Position numbers and translations under genes: made by a program. Positions 1-9,156 of a stretch of DNA of 64,000 bases are shown piece by piece (within the stretch, counting starts at the first letter, position 1; every line of letters starts with the position of its first letter). The notes under the pieces are model-generated. The model was not told the origin of the DNA and ran no database searches. It saw nothing but the letters and a program-made list of their open reading frames with translations. Origin of the DNA: Paludibacteraceae bacterium (GTDB lineage: Bacteria > Bacteroidota > Bacteroidia > Bacteroidales > Paludibacteraceae); assembly GCA_905234685.1 (NCBI GenBank), contig CAJOIR010000006.1, positions 1-64,000 on the forward strand, written 5' to 3'.

Positions 1-1
1 A

Positions 2-223
2 GCGGCAGTCAAAGACGGTGTTACCACTTTCGACCAAGGCAGTGTTGCTGATGCTGCTTCGTCTTCTCGTCGCGGCATGATAGCAGGTAGCGGACTCAGA
101 CCTGATTACGACCCTGCCGACCCTTTCAAAACTCCTCTTGACGGAGAATTATGCATGATTATATTTGTTATTATTTTTTGTTTCACAAAAAAATGCTTAA
201 CTTTGCAAGGTGAAATAAAATAA
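2..223 (+). CDS. 3' end of an unidentified protein (partial)
   Basis: A reading frame is open from the first bases of the window to a TAA at 221-223; its start lies upstream of the window. The first ~48 codons look like real coding sequence, with hydrophilic composition and the same codon choice as neighbouring genes, and contain Arg-Arg-Gly-Met-Ile-Ala-Gly and a Pro/Asp-rich stretch. The last ~24 codons are AT-rich and hydrophobic and run over the malQ promoter, so the true gene may end near 150 through an indel or the tail may simply be poorly conserved. I do not recognise the family. It is co-directional with malQ. Confidence 0.45.
   Translation, partial: AAVKDGVTTFDQGSVADAASSSRRGMIAGSGLRPDYDPADPFKTPLDGELCMIIFVIIFCFTKKCLTLQGEIK
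178..205 (+). promoter_or_regulatory. malQ promoter (Bacteroidota type)
   Basis: A TAACTTTG -7 box lies at 198-205 and a TTG at 178-180 serves as a weak -33 element with a somewhat short 17-bp gap. It lies about 40 nt before the malQ ATG. It is the only such match between the upstream gene and malQ. Confidence 0.6.
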
Positions 224-244
224 CAATAACTTATATAATCTGCC

Positions 245-2920
245 ATGACACTTACTTTTTGTATCAACTATCGTGCAGAATGGGGACAGACCCTCTGCGT
301 CATCAGCGATAATCCTCTGCTCGGCTGGAATGAGCAGACTCCTCTCAGTCTCAATTGCCAAGGTGGTGACTATTGGACAACCACAGTGCCTGTAAGCGAC
401 TTCGCAGGTAGTCTCTCCTACCGTTATGCCTTGCGTCTGCAAGACGGCGCTTATCTTTATGAGTCGGGTGTTGAGCGCCATATAGAACTTAACCCCGCAG
501 CAGGCAAGATTGTCTTTCACGACTTCTGGCAGGCGGTTGACTATGAGAAGGCGTTCTATAGCACAGCCTTCCTCAAGGCACTCTTCCACAGACAACCGTC
601 AAGCAAAAAAATAGTACACAAACACGATGGCAATCTTCATTTCTCTATCGATCTGCCTCAGATTCTGCCTACGCAGGGAGTAGCCGTGATAGGCAACATA
701 CCCGAACTCGGTGAATGGGATTACAACTGCAAATTGCCTATGTCAGATTGCTGTTTCCCTGTATGGCATGCAGACATCAAAGTACAGCCTGATCAGGTGA
801 TAGAGTATAAATACGTTGTCTATGATCTCAAGTCAGGCAATGTGATTGACACCGAATATGGCGAAAATCGTCAGGTGTGGGGTCTCTCCAAAGGGGTGAC
901 AGTATATCAGAACGACCGCTCTTTCCGCCGCACTCAACCGCGTTGGAAAGGAGCAGGCGTGGCAGTACCCGTCTTCTCTCTTCGTACTGATGAAGGCTTC
1001 GGCATAGGTGAATTCCAGGACTTGAAGAAACTGGCAGACTGGGCGGCACTAACAGGTCAGCGTATGATTCAGACTCTGCCTATCAACGACACCACTCTCC
1101 TTCACACCAACCGTGACTCCTACCCGTACAATGCCGTGTCGGTATTCGCTTTGCACCCCATATATCTGAACATCGAGAAAATGGGTCGCCTTACTCCGGC
1201 TGAGAAGAAACGCTATGAAGCTAAGAAGGCGGAATTCAACAAAAAGGCCATTGCCGACTACCAGACTGTATATGACGAGAAGATGCGTTACTATCTTGCC
1301 ATCTTCAAACGGGAGAAAGACGCTGTATTCTCCTCTGCTGAATACAAATCTTTCTTCAGTAAGAATCAAGAGTGGCTTGTGCCATACGCTGTGTTCTGTT
1401 ACCTGCGTGACAAGTACGGCACTCCGCATTTCTACGACTGGAAACGCTACAGCAAGTTCTCAATGAAAGACCTTGCTAAACTCTCCTCTCCCGAGTCGAA
1501 AGACTTCGATAAGGTTGCGCTTCACTATTTCCTGCAATTCCATCTCGACAAGCAGTTGAGCGAAGCAGTGGAATATGCTCACAGTAAGGGTGTGGCTTTG
1601 AAAGGTGACATACCCATCGGCATATCACCCGACTCTGTTGATGCTTGGACGGACCCGCAACTCTTCAACCTCGATGCTTCTGCAGGTGCTCCGCCTGACG
1701 ACTTCAGTATCTCTGGTCAGAACTGGGGATTCCCCACCTACAACTGGGATGTCATGGCTCAGGATGGTTTCCGCTGGTGGCGCCGCCGCTTCACCAAGAT
1801 GCAGGACTACTTCGACGCATACCGTATCGACCATATCCTCGGCTTCTTCCGCATTTGGCAGATGCCTAAGACCGCTGTCTGGGGACTCTGTGGACATTTC
1901 TCCCCTGCTATGGGCTACTCCATGCAAGACCTCTGGAACATGGGTGTAGCCGTGGATGAGGACCGTCTTGTTAAGCCTTATATTCGTTCCAACTTCATGG
2001 GTGAAGTTTTTGGTTATGACACAGAATATGCTAAACAGACTTTCTTCCTGACCAACGACAACTACATCTATTGGTTCAAGCCTGAGTTCGACACCCAACT
2101 CAAGATACAGGAGTGGTTCGACAGCTTGAGTATCACCGAGCAGGAGCAGAAGCGCAACATATTTAATGGTCTGATGTACTTGCACTGTGAAGTGCTCTTT
2201 GTCCGCGACAAGGATAATCCTTCCGTGCTTCATCCTCGTATCGCCCTCTATCAATCCCACTCTTACAATGAGCTTTGGGAAGACCAGCGCACCCTGCTTG
2301 CACGCATTCACGACGACTACTTCTATCACCGCCACAACGAGTTCTGGCGTCAGTCGGCTATGCGCAAACTGCCTACTCTCATCAATGCCACCGACATGCT
2401 TGTCTGTGGCGAGGACCTTGGCATGGTGCCTGCATGCGTGCCAGAAGTGATGCATAGTCTGCAGATTCTCTCGCTTGAGATACAGCGTATGCCTAAAGAC
2501 CCGACCATCACCTTTGCACACCCTGCAGATGCACCTTATCTGAGCGTATGCACCACAGGCACACACGACATGAACCCGCTTCGTGCGTGGTGGGAGGAAG
2601 ACCGCGAGAAGACACAGCGCTTCTATAACGAACAGATGGGTTGGTGGGGCGAAGCTCCCAAGGAGATGTCGCCTGAGATAGCATCTTTCATCATCAACCA
2701 GCACATGTATTCGCCTGCCATGTGGGTGATACTGCCTTTGCAGGACTGGTTGGCTATCGATGGAGACTTGCGCCTCAGTGACCAGCATGCCGAGCGTATC
2801 AATCTGCCTGACAATCCTCGCCACTTCTGGTGCTACCGTATGCATCTGCGTGTTGAGGATCTCATCAAAGCTGATGACTTCAACAATAAGGTTCGCACAC
2901 TGACACAGGCAAGATTCTGA
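245..2920 (+). CDS. malQ: 4-alpha-glucanotransferase (GH77) with two CBM20 domains
   Basis: Cytoplasmic amylomaltase that transfers glucan chains between malto-oligosaccharides, part of starch and glycogen use. The 891-residue protein has no signal peptide. Two N-terminal starch-binding CBM20-like modules can be seen (about residues 1-110 and 128-235, the second with the typical GNIPELGEWD). The GH77 catalytic domain fills residues ~240-880. Predicted catalytic residues are Asp529 in YRIDHILGFFR (nucleophile), Glu723 in CGEDLGMVP (acid/base) and Asp775 in TGTHDMNPLR. The double-CBM20 layout and length match the large DPE2-like MalQ type common in Bacteroidota rather than the ~500-residue bacterial type. 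tsaE follows after 6 nt, so the two are probably co-transcribed. Confidence 0.96.
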   Translation: MTLTFCINYRAEWGQTLCVISDNPLLGWNEQTPLSLNCQGGDYWTTTVPVSDFAGSLSYRYALRLQDGAYLYESGVERHIELNPAAGKIVFHDFWQAVDYEKAFYSTAFLKALFHRQPSSKKIVHKHDGNLHFSIDLPQILPTQGVAVIGNIPELGEWDYNCKLPMSDCCFPVWHADIKVQPDQVIEYKYVVYDLKSGNVIDTEYGENRQVWGLSKGVTVYQNDRSFRRTQPRWKGAGVAVPVFSLRTDEGFGIGEFQDLKKLADWAALTGQRMIQTLPINDTTLLHTNRDSYPYNAVSVFALHPIYLNIEKMGRLTPAEKKRYEAKKAEFNKKAIADYQTVYDEKMRYYLAIFKREKDAVFSSAEYKSFFSKNQEWLVPYAVFCYLRDKYGTPHFYDWKRYSKFSMKDLAKLSSPESKDFDKVALHYFLQFHLDKQLSEAVEYAHSKGVALKGDIPIGISPDSVDAWTDPQLFNLDASAGAPPDDFSISGQNWGFPTYNWDVMAQDGFRWWRRRFTKMQDYFDAYRIDHILGFFRIWQMPKTAVWGLCGHFSPAMGYSMQDLWNMGVAVDEDRLVKPYIRSNFMGEVFGYDTEYAKQTFFLTNDNYIYWFKPEFDTQLKIQEWFDSLSITEQEQKRNIFNGLMYLHCEVLFVRDKDNPSVLHPRIALYQSHSYNELWEDQRTLLARIHDDYFYHRHNEFWRQSAMRKLPTLINATDMLVCGEDLGMVPACVPEVMHSLQILSLEIQRMPKDPTITFAHPADAPYLSVCTTGTHDMNPLRAWWEEDREKTQRFYNEQMGWWGEAPKEMSPEIASFIINQHMYSPAMWVILPLQDWLAIDGDLRLSDQHAERINLPDNPRHFWCYRMHLRVEDLIKADDFNNKVRTLTQARF

Positions 2921-2926
2921 CATTAC

Positions 2927-3382
2927 ATGCAATATATCCTTACACAGACTGACACCGGTATTGAGGTGCATGATGCCGGCGGCAACAAGGTGCCTGCCAC
3001 TGCTATGCTCGGGGTTTACCCGGAGAAACGGGTCTATGCCTTCTTTGGACAGATGGGCGCTGGCAAAACAACCTTCATTAAGCAGCTCTGTGAGGAGATG
3101 GGTGTGACAGATGTTGTCAACTCGCCCACTTTTGCCATTGTCAATGTCTATGAGACTGACACACAAGGCGCGTTTGCTGACACCGGGATATACCACTTCG
3201 ACTGTTACCGCCTGAAGAACATTAGAGAGGCGCTCGATCTCGGAGCAGAAGAATATCTCTACTCGGGTAACTACTGTTTCATTGAGTGGCCTGAGATGAT
3301 AGAAGCCCTTCTGCCTGACGACACTGTGCGTGTGGAGATAAAAGTCAACACAGATGGTTCAAGAACACTCACAGTGAATTAG
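2927..3382 (+). CDS. tsaE: tRNA threonylcarbamoyladenosine biosynthesis ATPase TsaE
   Basis: P-loop ATPase needed, with TsaB and TsaD, to make N6-threonylcarbamoyladenosine at position 37 of ANN-decoding tRNAs. The 151-residue protein shows a Walker A at residues 41-48 (GQMGAGKT), the family signature NSPTFAIVNVYE just after it, and HFDCYRL and FIEWPEM near the C-terminus. Length is normal for the family. It starts 6 nt after malQ, and its TAA is followed directly by the ATG of the next gene, which argues for translational coupling in one operon. Confidence 0.95.
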   Translation: MQYILTQTDTGIEVHDAGGNKVPATAMLGVYPEKRVYAFFGQMGAGKTTFIKQLCEEMGVTDVVNSPTFAIVNVYETDTQGAFADTGIYHFDCYRLKNIREALDLGAEEYLYSGNYCFIEWPEMIEALLPDDTVRVEIKVNTDGSRTLTVN

Positions 3383-4195
3383 ATGAACAGACTGCGGGTC
3401 ATATTGTTTTCTCTGATGTGTGCTGCAGCATTGTATGCACAGGAGAGTGTCTATGAAGGCATTTTGCACGAAGATATACTCTCTCTGCGTTGGGGAGGCA
3501 TCAGGCAGTATGACGAGTACCTGAGTCCGCTCCGCTATGACGGACAGTTCATAGCAGTGCAGAACGAGTGGTGGCAGAACTTCAAAAACGAGGACTGGCA
3601 GCATGTAGGCAAGGTAAAAGTGCAAGGTGCAAGGTTGTACAACAAGGCATATACCAACATGGTGTATGCTCTCGGTGTTCAAGGAGGGTGGGGTGCACAC
3701 TACGACTTCTCACGACTGATGGGAGTCAATGGGCTGCACTTCTTCATAGGACCCTGTCTCGACCTTGACTTACTGGGCAAGGAACTTATCAACAACGTCA
3801 ACAAGCCTTACTCCGTAGACCTTAGTATTGACCTGAAGGCGCATGCCGGCATCAGTTACTCCTTCAGTGGCAGGAAGACCTCCTACCGCCTGCGCTATAC
3901 AGTCCTCACAAGTCTCGTCGGAGCACAGTTTGTGCCTGAGTACGGACAAAGCTACTATGAACTGGCTGAAGGCATCATTGGAGGCACAGTTGGCTTGAGC
4001 AGCCTTCACAACCACCTGACACTGCGGCACGAACTCACATTCGACTTGCAGTTCCCGCACTCTGCATGGCGCATAGGAGTAGAGCACGAATACATACGTC
4101 ACAACATGAACAACCTGCATTTCCAGCGGGAGCAGGTAAGCCTTGTTGTAGGTACTGTGTTTAACTATAAGACCATCATACACAGGATGAGATGA
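3383..4195 (+). CDS. secreted barrel-like protein of unknown function
   Basis: The 270-residue protein begins with a signal peptide (MNRLRVILFSLMCAAALYAQ, cut probably after AQ). The rest is rich in aromatic and Gly residues with alternating polarity (for example GVQGGWGAHYDFSRLMGVNGLHFFIGP), as in Bacteroidota outer-membrane beta-barrels; it resembles the DUF3316-type proteins but I cannot confirm that. The ATG directly abuts the tsaE stop, and the stop overlaps the next gene's start as ATGA. Its job is unknown; an outer-membrane location is inferred from composition. Confidence 0.75.
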   Translation: MNRLRVILFSLMCAAALYAQESVYEGILHEDILSLRWGGIRQYDEYLSPLRYDGQFIAVQNEWWQNFKNEDWQHVGKVKVQGARLYNKAYTNMVYALGVQGGWGAHYDFSRLMGVNGLHFFIGPCLDLDLLGKELINNVNKPYSVDLSIDLKAHAGISYSFSGRKTSYRLRYTVLTSLVGAQFVPEYGQSYYELAEGIIGGTVGLSSLHNHLTLRHELTFDLQFPHSAWRIGVEHEYIRHNMNNLHFQREQVSLVVGTVFNYKTIIHRMR

Positions 4196-5214
4196 ACAGA
4201 ACAACCGTCATATTGTGTTTTTCCTTGCTACTGCTTTTAGGTTGCACTCGGGAGCCGGAGTTAAACTACAGCAACACTGCTCGCGGCAATGTGGAGGCTC
4301 TGTGGAACATCATAGACAAGAAGTACTGTTTTGTCGAGGAGAAAGGCATTGATTGGAACACCATCCACGACAAATACATGCCTCTTGCTGACTCTGTCAA
4401 GTCTGAAAAAGAGCTCTTCGACCTTATAGCAGACATGCTTAACGAACTTGGTGACGGTCATGTGAACCTATATAGCGATTTCAATGTGTCGCGTTGCAGA
4501 AGTTGGTATGAGAGTTACCCAGACATATACAACGAGAGCGTAGTTTATGGGGAGAAATACCTGACCAAGGACTACAGGGTGGCAGGCGGCATACAATATA
4601 ATCTCATTGACGAAGGCAATATTGGACTCGTCCGCTATCCTTCCTTCTCGTCGGGTTTCGGAATGATGAACATGTACTATGTGCTTGACTTTTTGTCATC
4701 ATGCCGCGGCATAGTGCTTGATGTGAGACACAACGGTGGAGGAAGCATAGAGTATGCCAAGAACCTTGCCTCACCCTTCTTCTCCGAGCCGCGTCAGGTA
4801 GGATGGTGGAATCACAAGACAGGCGAAGGGCATTACGACCTCTCTCGGCCTGAGCCAATGAGTATTGATACCTCTAATTACAGGTATTTGAGGTGGGTCA
4901 AACCTGTGGTAGTGCTGTGTGACCGCCACAGTTATTCTGCCACAAATTTCTTTGTCAACGCCATGCGGCATGCTGACAATTGTATTATCCTCGGACAGAA
5001 AAGTGGTGGCGGAGGCGGTATGCCGTTGTCGTACGAACTGCCGTGCGGATGGATGGTGCGCTTCTCGTCTGTGAAGATGTATGACATCGATATGAATTCA
5101 ATAGAAGATGGTATAGTGCCTGACATTGAAGTGCCTGGCAAAGGTGTGACAACAGATGTGCAGATAGATGCTGCCGTATTTCTAATCAATGAGTTGTATG
5201 ATAAGAATAAGTAA
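4192..5214 (+). CDS. S41 family (C-terminal processing/tricorn-like) peptidase lipoprotein
   Basis: A 340-residue serine peptidase of the S41 family. A lipoprotein signal ends in LLLLLGC with Cys18 as the lipidation site, so it should be membrane-anchored and periplasm- or surface-exposed. The S41 core is visible: [13 protein letters not shown] (about residues 173-185), the Ser-containing turn [11 protein letters not shown] with Ser249 as likely nucleophile, and [11 protein letters not shown] further on. The usual Ser-Ala-x-Glu motif reads SATN, so the Glu is replaced. No PDZ domain is obvious between the N-terminal helical region and the core. It overlaps the previous gene by 4 nt and the ABC gene by 17-26 nt. 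Confidence 0.85.
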   Translation: MNRTTVILCFSLLLLLGCTREPELNYSNTARGNVEALWNIIDKKYCFVEEKGIDWNTIHDKYMPLADSVKSEKELFDLIADMLNELGDGHVNLYSDFNVSRCRSWYESYPDIYNESVVYGEKYLTKDYRVAGGIQYNLIDEGNIGLVRYPSFSSGFGMMNMYYVLDFLSSCRGIVLDVRHNGGGSIEYAKNLASPFFSEPRQVGWWNHKTGEGHYDLSRPEPMSIDTSNYRYLRWVKPVVVLCDRHSYSATNFFVNAMRHADNCIILGQKSGGGGGMPLSYELPCGWMVRFSSVKMYDIDMNSIEDGIVPDIEVPGKGVTTDVQIDAAVFLINELYDKNK

Positions 5215-5845
5215 CATAGAGAAGAGTTTCGGCGACCTGCACGTGTTGCGTGGTGTGAGCCTCGAAGTAAACAAAGGCGAGATAGTGAGTATCATCGGCA
5301 AGAGTGGCGCAGGCAAGACCACTCTGCTGCAGATAATAGGCACATTGCTCACTCCCGACAAGGGGCGTGTAGAGATAGACGGCGTGGAAGTATTCTCTCT
5401 TCGTCAGCGTGAACTTGCTGCATTCCGCAACAGACATATAGGTTTCATCTTCCAGTTCCATCAGTTGCTGCCCGAGTTCACAGCGATAGAGAACGTCATG
5501 ATGCCGGCGCTTATAGCAGGTGAGGACTACAAGAAGGCGCAGGAGCGTGCTTCGAGTCTTCTCTCCGATCTTGGACTGCAGGATAGGATTGAGCACAAGC
5601 CTGCTGAACTGTCAGGCGGCGAGAAGCAGCGTGTGGCGGCGGCAAGAGCCATGATGATGCAGCCCGATGTAATACTTGCAGACGAGCCTTCCGGCAGTCT
5701 TGACAGTCAAAACAAGGAGGAGTTGCATCGTCTGCTGCTTGACATGCGTGACAGATACGGACAGACAATAGTCATTGTCACACACGACAGTGAAACGGCA
5801 GGCATAGCAGACCGCGTGGTAGAGATAAAGGACGGAGTAATATGA
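5189..5845 (+). CDS. lolD: ABC transporter ATP-binding protein, LolD-like
   Basis: ATPase of the MacB/LolD family, which energises release of lipoproteins from the inner membrane or related export. Of 218 residues, Walker A is GKSGAGKTT (37-45), the Q-loop lies in [14 protein letters not shown], the signature is LSGGEKQRV, and Walker B with the D-loop is [12 protein letters not shown]; the H-loop is VTHD. The leucine-rich [12 protein letters not shown] is characteristic of LolD. Two starts are possible, ATG at 5189 or 5198 ([11 protein letters not shown]); both lie inside the S41 gene. No permease is adjacent; a LolC/E-like permease lies at 46379-47620, so pairing is only inferred. Confidence 0.88.
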   Translation: MSCMIRISNIEKSFGDLHVLRGVSLEVNKGEIVSIIGKSGAGKTTLLQIIGTLLTPDKGRVEIDGVEVFSLRQRELAAFRNRHIGFIFQFHQLLPEFTAIENVMMPALIAGEDYKKAQERASSLLSDLGLQDRIEHKPAELSGGEKQRVAAARAMMMQPDVILADEPSGSLDSQNKEELHRLLLDMRDRYGQTIVIVTHDSETAGIADRVVEIKDGVI

Positions 5846-6888
5846 GCCTGAAATTCCGATACAATCATGCATTATACACGATGCATTACCTATTGTTAAT
5901 GTGTCTCTTTGTTGCATGTAGCAGCGGGAGACGCTATTTTCCCGACAACCTACAGCCGGCAGAAGTCAGCATAGTCCGTTTCGACAGTGCGTTGCTTAGT
6001 ATCGACACTCAAACCGAGCCTGCCGCCGTTGCAGTATGCAGGCTGTATGAAGAATATCCTGATTTCATGCGTGTCTTCGCCGAGGACATACTCGGCATTG
6101 AGGCTGCCGACACTGCCTTCATGATAGAAGCATTGCCCAACTACTTGAATGACACAGTATATGGCTTTGCCGCCACCAACAGCCGTGTGCGCGCCGTGTT
6201 CGCCGACATCACTGACATATGCCGTGCTCTCGGTATGGCGTTTGCAAGACTTCAGTATATCTATCCTGATTATACCGTACCTGAGATAACCTTCTTTGTG
6301 AGTGGCTTCAACGCCTCTCTCTTCTTCTGGGGAGACATGTCGCAGAAGGTGGCCGTGGGTGTGGATATGTATCTCGGTGCCGACTGGGAGTACTACAACC
6401 GCGTAGTGTGGAACTACCAGAAGCAGACCATGCGCAAAGAGTGTATACCCGCCGACGTGGTGTCTGCCTGCCTGTTCCGCCTCATACCATTTTCAAGCAG
6501 CAAGAGCCGTCTGCTGGAGAACATGGTTTACCGTGGCAAGGTGATGTATCTGCTCTCACTTCTGCTGCCGGAAGAGCCGCAGCATGAGATAATGGGCTAC
6601 ACAAAAGAGCAGTGGCAGTGGGCAGTGAAGAACGAAAGAAATGTGTGGAACATGATAGTGGACAAACGCGACCTTTGGAAAACAGAAAGTCCTGTGCTTA
6701 CTTCGTATCTCAACGACGGACCTTTCACTACTGAAATCAGTCAGGAGGCGCCGCCACGCTTAGGCACGTTCATAGGCTGGCGTATTGCCGAGAGTTATAT
6801 GACCCGCAACACCGGTGTCCGCCTTCAAGACCTGATGTCAGAAGGTGATGCGCAGAAAATTCTTGAAGAGTCAGCCTACAGACCCTGA
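5842..6888 (+). CDS. gldB: GldB-like lipoprotein
   Basis: A 348-residue lipoprotein related to GldB, first known from gliding Flavobacterium but widespread in non-gliding Bacteroidota. Visible family features are the N-terminal [14 protein letters not shown], the [15 protein letters not shown] segment, the central FFVSGFN, then [15 protein letters not shown], and the C-terminal [18 protein letters not shown] lipobox (LFVACSS) follows a hydrophobic stretch. Translation may start at 5842, overlapping the ABC stop as ATGA, or at the ATG at 5881, which gives a tighter signal peptide. Its function in a non-gliding organism is unknown. Confidence 0.85.
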   Translation: MSLKFRYNHALYTMHYLLLMCLFVACSSGRRYFPDNLQPAEVSIVRFDSALLSIDTQTEPAAVAVCRLYEEYPDFMRVFAEDILGIEAADTAFMIEALPNYLNDTVYGFAATNSRVRAVFADITDICRALGMAFARLQYIYPDYTVPEITFFVSGFNASLFFWGDMSQKVAVGVDMYLGADWEYYNRVVWNYQKQTMRKECIPADVVSACLFRLIPFSSSKSRLLENMVYRGKVMYLLSLLLPEEPQHEIMGYTKEQWQWAVKNERNVWNMIVDKRDLWKTESPVLTSYLNDGPFTTEISQEAPPRLGTFIGWRIAESYMTRNTGVRLQDLMSEGDAQKILEESAYRP

Positions 6889-6978
6889 TTCCGCATTTCT
6901 ATAAACCTCTCCGTCTTCTCCACTCTCACCTGCTTGGGGTCATTTCCCGGACTCTAATTCCTGCTTTGTCCATTTTTT

Positions 6979-6993
6979 CGGCATATTATGCCG
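6979..6993. other. small perfect hairpin between convergent genes
   Basis: CGGCAT and ATGCCG form a perfect 6-bp stem with a 3-base loop, 90 bp after the gldB stop and 25 bp after the stop of the opposing gene. Runs of T precede it on the + strand but no clean U-tract follows on either strand, so termination is possible but not convincing. Confidence 0.4.
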
Positions 6994-7017
6994 TCTTCAT
7001 TCTCTTTATTTATTTGC

Positions 7018-7683
7018 TTAGTTTGCTTTTTTTGCAGCTTTTACAGCCTTTTCCAATAATTTCAGTGTCGTATGGCTTGCAGGTCTGTATGAGCCTTCTG
7101 CTATTTTGTTTTGCATGTAGGTCTCCATGTTCAAGTTGTCCAACAAACCGTTATTGAGAAGACCAAGAATAGGAACTGCTGACTGAACAGCACCAGAGAA
7201 GCTACTGTTAATAAATGCCTTATAAGTCTTTGCCGCCCATATGGCATCATCTATAGTGCCGTATGTTACAGTAATTACTTTTGAACTGTTCAGTTCTAAC
7301 GATTTATAAAGTAATACCTTCTGCCCGTTAGGATTCGACACGATGATGTATTCGTTCATTTTAGCTTTCTTATACCATTTCTTTATAGTTTTATATGAGG
7401 CAGTAACATCATCAATCGACTTACCCATATATAATTTTATGAAATACTTGTCTTCATACACTTGTGTAAGTCCACAGCAAAAGTCATAAAGGTAATAATA
7501 GTATACGTCTTCCTCCTTGACGATATTGCCCATCTTCTTCTCTGTGTCGAAACTGTAATACGAGTTTGTGGCAAGTTGGGCGCCCGAGCCTTGTGATTCG
7601 ATTTGTAATGCCGAGCTGCTGTTTTGTGCTATCAGCGGCATTGCCGCCCATGCAAGCATAATAATCAAAAAATGTTTCTTCAT
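7018..7683 (-). CDS. secreted protein of unknown function
   Basis: A 221-residue protein starting at MKKHFLIIML, followed by a hydrophobic stretch ending PLIAQ, a clear Sec signal peptide. I chose this ATG because an upstream in-frame extension adds a charged leader before the signal sequence. The mature part has no motif I recognise; it includes DVYYYYLYDFCCGLTQVYEDKYF and a region with NPNGQKVLLYKSLEL. The gene stands alone, convergent with the malQ-gldB operon and divergent from the aldolase gene, and has its own promoter about 155 bp upstream. Confidence 0.7.
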   Translation of the reverse strand: MKKHFLIIMLAWAAMPLIAQNSSSALQIESQGSGAQLATNSYYSFDTEKKMGNIVKEEDVYYYYLYDFCCGLTQVYEDKYFIKLYMGKSIDDVTASYKTIKKWYKKAKMNEYIIVSNPNGQKVLLYKSLELNSSKVITVTYGTIDDAIWAAKTYKAFINSSFSGAVQSAVPILGLLNNGLLDNLNMETYMQNKIAEGSYRPASHTTLKLLEKAVKAAKKAN

Positions 7684-7838
7684 TGTGTATGTTTTATTTT
7701 CTTCGTTTATTTTTCGCACTGATTCAAGAGTAATCCTTTTTGCTTCTTCTGTTGACACTACCTCATCCACAAACGATTCGGTAAGTTTTGCTTTATTTTT
7801 TTCGTACTAATAAATACAAATAATTTCAAATCACACTG

Positions 7839-7870
7839 CAAATATACAACTATTTTTCTAAAAAACACAA
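7839..7870 (-). promoter_or_regulatory. promoter of the secreted-protein gene on the minus strand
   Basis: On the minus strand TATATTTG (complement of 7839-7846) fits the TAnnTTTG -7 box, with a T-rich stretch containing TTTTTTG about 20 bp upstream. The leader would be ~150 nt, long for this genome. Confidence 0.55.
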
Positions 7871-7909
7871 AAAAATGCCTCATGGGGTGATAGATTTAGG
7901 CATTTTTTT
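7869..7909. terminator. bidirectional terminator-like hairpin between divergent promoters
   Basis: A-rich left arm (7869-7880, ending ATGCCT) pairs perfectly over 12 bp with the right arm AGGCATTTTTTT (7898-7909), loop of 17 bases. It has a T-run on the + strand and, by symmetry, on the minus strand. It lies between two divergent promoters rather than after a gene. Confidence 0.6.
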
Positions 7910-7959
7910 GCCTTATATATGGAGGGGTATATACAATTGACTTTTTGTATTTGATATTA

Positions 7960-7991
7960 TTTGCACGATACAGTTTTTTTCTATAATTTTG
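7960..7991 (+). promoter_or_regulatory. fba promoter
   Basis: TTTG at 7960-7963 and TAATTTTG at 7984-7991, separated by 20 bp, match the Bacteroidota -33/-7 consensus. About 60 nt of A/T-rich leader precede the ATG, with no Shine-Dalgarno sequence. Confidence 0.75.
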
Positions 7992-8051
7992 CAGGCAGAG
8001 AATACAGAAACAAACAAACATATTAACAATTAACTATAAATCATTTCAATT

Positions 8052-9050
8052 ATGGTAAGTTACAAAGATTTAGGCCTTGTGAACACCCGTGAGATGTTCA
8101 AGAAGGCAATCAACGGCGGTTATGCTATCCCCGCCTTCAACTTCAACAACATGGAGCAGCTTCAGGCTATCATCAAAGCCAGTGCGGAAACTAAGTCGCC
8201 CGTCATACTGCAGGTGTCGAAAGGTGCACGCAACTATGCCAACCAGACTCTGCTCCGCTATATGGCACAGGGAGCTGTGGAATATGCAAAGGAACTCGGC
8301 TGGGAGAATCCGCAGATCTGTCTGCATCTTGACCACGGCGACTCGTTCGAGCTCTGCAAGAGTTGTGTTGACTTCGGCTTCTCAAGCGTGATGATTGACG
8401 CTTCGTCAATGCCTTATGAGGAGAACATCGCCCTCACAAAGAAAGTTGTTGAGTACGCCCATCAGTACGATGTTACCGTAGAGGCGGAACTCGGTGTGCT
8501 GGCAGGTGTGGAAGACGAGGTGCAGGCAGAAGAGAGCCACTATACCAAGCCAGAAGAGGTTATCGACTTTGCCACTCGTACAGGCTGCGACTCACTTGCC
8601 ATCTCTATTGGCACCAGCCACGGTGCATATAAGTTCAAACCGGAGCAGTGCACACGTGATCCGAAGACAGGACGCCTCGTGCCTCCTCCATTGGCATTCG
8701 ACGTGCTTGACGCTATCATGGAGAAACTGCCTGGCTTCCCCATCGTGCTTCACGGCTCGTCAAGTGTACCGCAGGAGTATGTTGACATGATCAACCAATA
8801 CGGCGGCAAACTGCCTGACGCAGTAGGTATTCCTGAGGAGCAACTCCGCAAGGCTGCAAAATCGGCTGTATGCAAGATAAATATCGATAGTGACTCACGT
8901 CTCGCCTTCACCGCTGCCGTGCGCAAAGTGTTCTGGGAGAAACCGGGTGAATTCGACCCGCGCAAGTATTGCGGACCTGCACGCGACCTAATGACAGAAC
9001 TCTACAAGCACAAGATCATCAACGTGCTTGGTTCTGACGGTAAGGCATAA
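8052..9050 (+). CDS. fba: class II fructose-bisphosphate aldolase
   Basis: Zinc-dependent aldolase that splits or forms fructose-1,6-bisphosphate in glycolysis and gluconeogenesis. The 332-residue cytoplasmic protein shows GYAIPAFNFNN near the N-terminus, LHLDHGD with Asp94 (catalytic) and His95 (zinc ligand), VEAELGVLAG with a further metal ligand, SIGTSHGAYKF, and VLHGSSSVP near the phosphate-binding end. Length and motifs fit the longer class II type found in Bacteroidota. It is preceded by a strong promoter and followed after ~100 bp by three genes on the same strand. Confidence 0.96.
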   Translation: MVSYKDLGLVNTREMFKKAINGGYAIPAFNFNNMEQLQAIIKASAETKSPVILQVSKGARNYANQTLLRYMAQGAVEYAKELGWENPQICLHLDHGDSFELCKSCVDFGFSSVMIDASSMPYEENIALTKKVVEYAHQYDVTVEAELGVLAGVEDEVQAEESHYTKPEEVIDFATRTGCDSLAISIGTSHGAYKFKPEQCTRDPKTGRLVPPPLAFDVLDAIMEKLPGFPIVLHGSSSVPQEYVDMINQYGGKLPDAVGIPEEQLRKAAKSAVCKINIDSDSRLAFTAAVRKVFWEKPGEFDPRKYCGPARDLMTELYKHKIINVLGSDGKA

Positions 9051-9060
9051 GCATCATACC

Positions 9061-9136
9061 TATGACAGTTGACAGTTGATATTATTATATGTTGATAAAA
9101 ATCAGTAGAATGATACCAACTGTCAACTGTTACTTT
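9061..9136. repeat. inverted pair of GACAGTTGA / TGTCAACTGT elements
   Basis: ACAGTTGACAGTTGA at about 9064-9078 and CCAACTGTCAACTGT at about 9117-9131 face each other and can form a long hairpin in the aldolase downstream region. It is the best-formed copy of a dispersed palindromic motif seen at several other places in the window. Confidence 0.6.
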
Positions 9137-9156
9137 AACTTGTTAACCTTGATATC

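Noticed and set aside
1625..3196. Long open frame (523 codons) on the minus strand opposite malQ
   Set aside because: It mirrors the malQ codon pattern, has no promoter or signal, and malQ has complete catalytic motifs. Such antisense frames arise from the GC pattern of the sense codons.
5842..6888. GldB-like gene as evidence for gliding motility
   Set aside because: GldB homologues occur in many non-gliding Bacteroidota and no other gld or spr gene is in the window.
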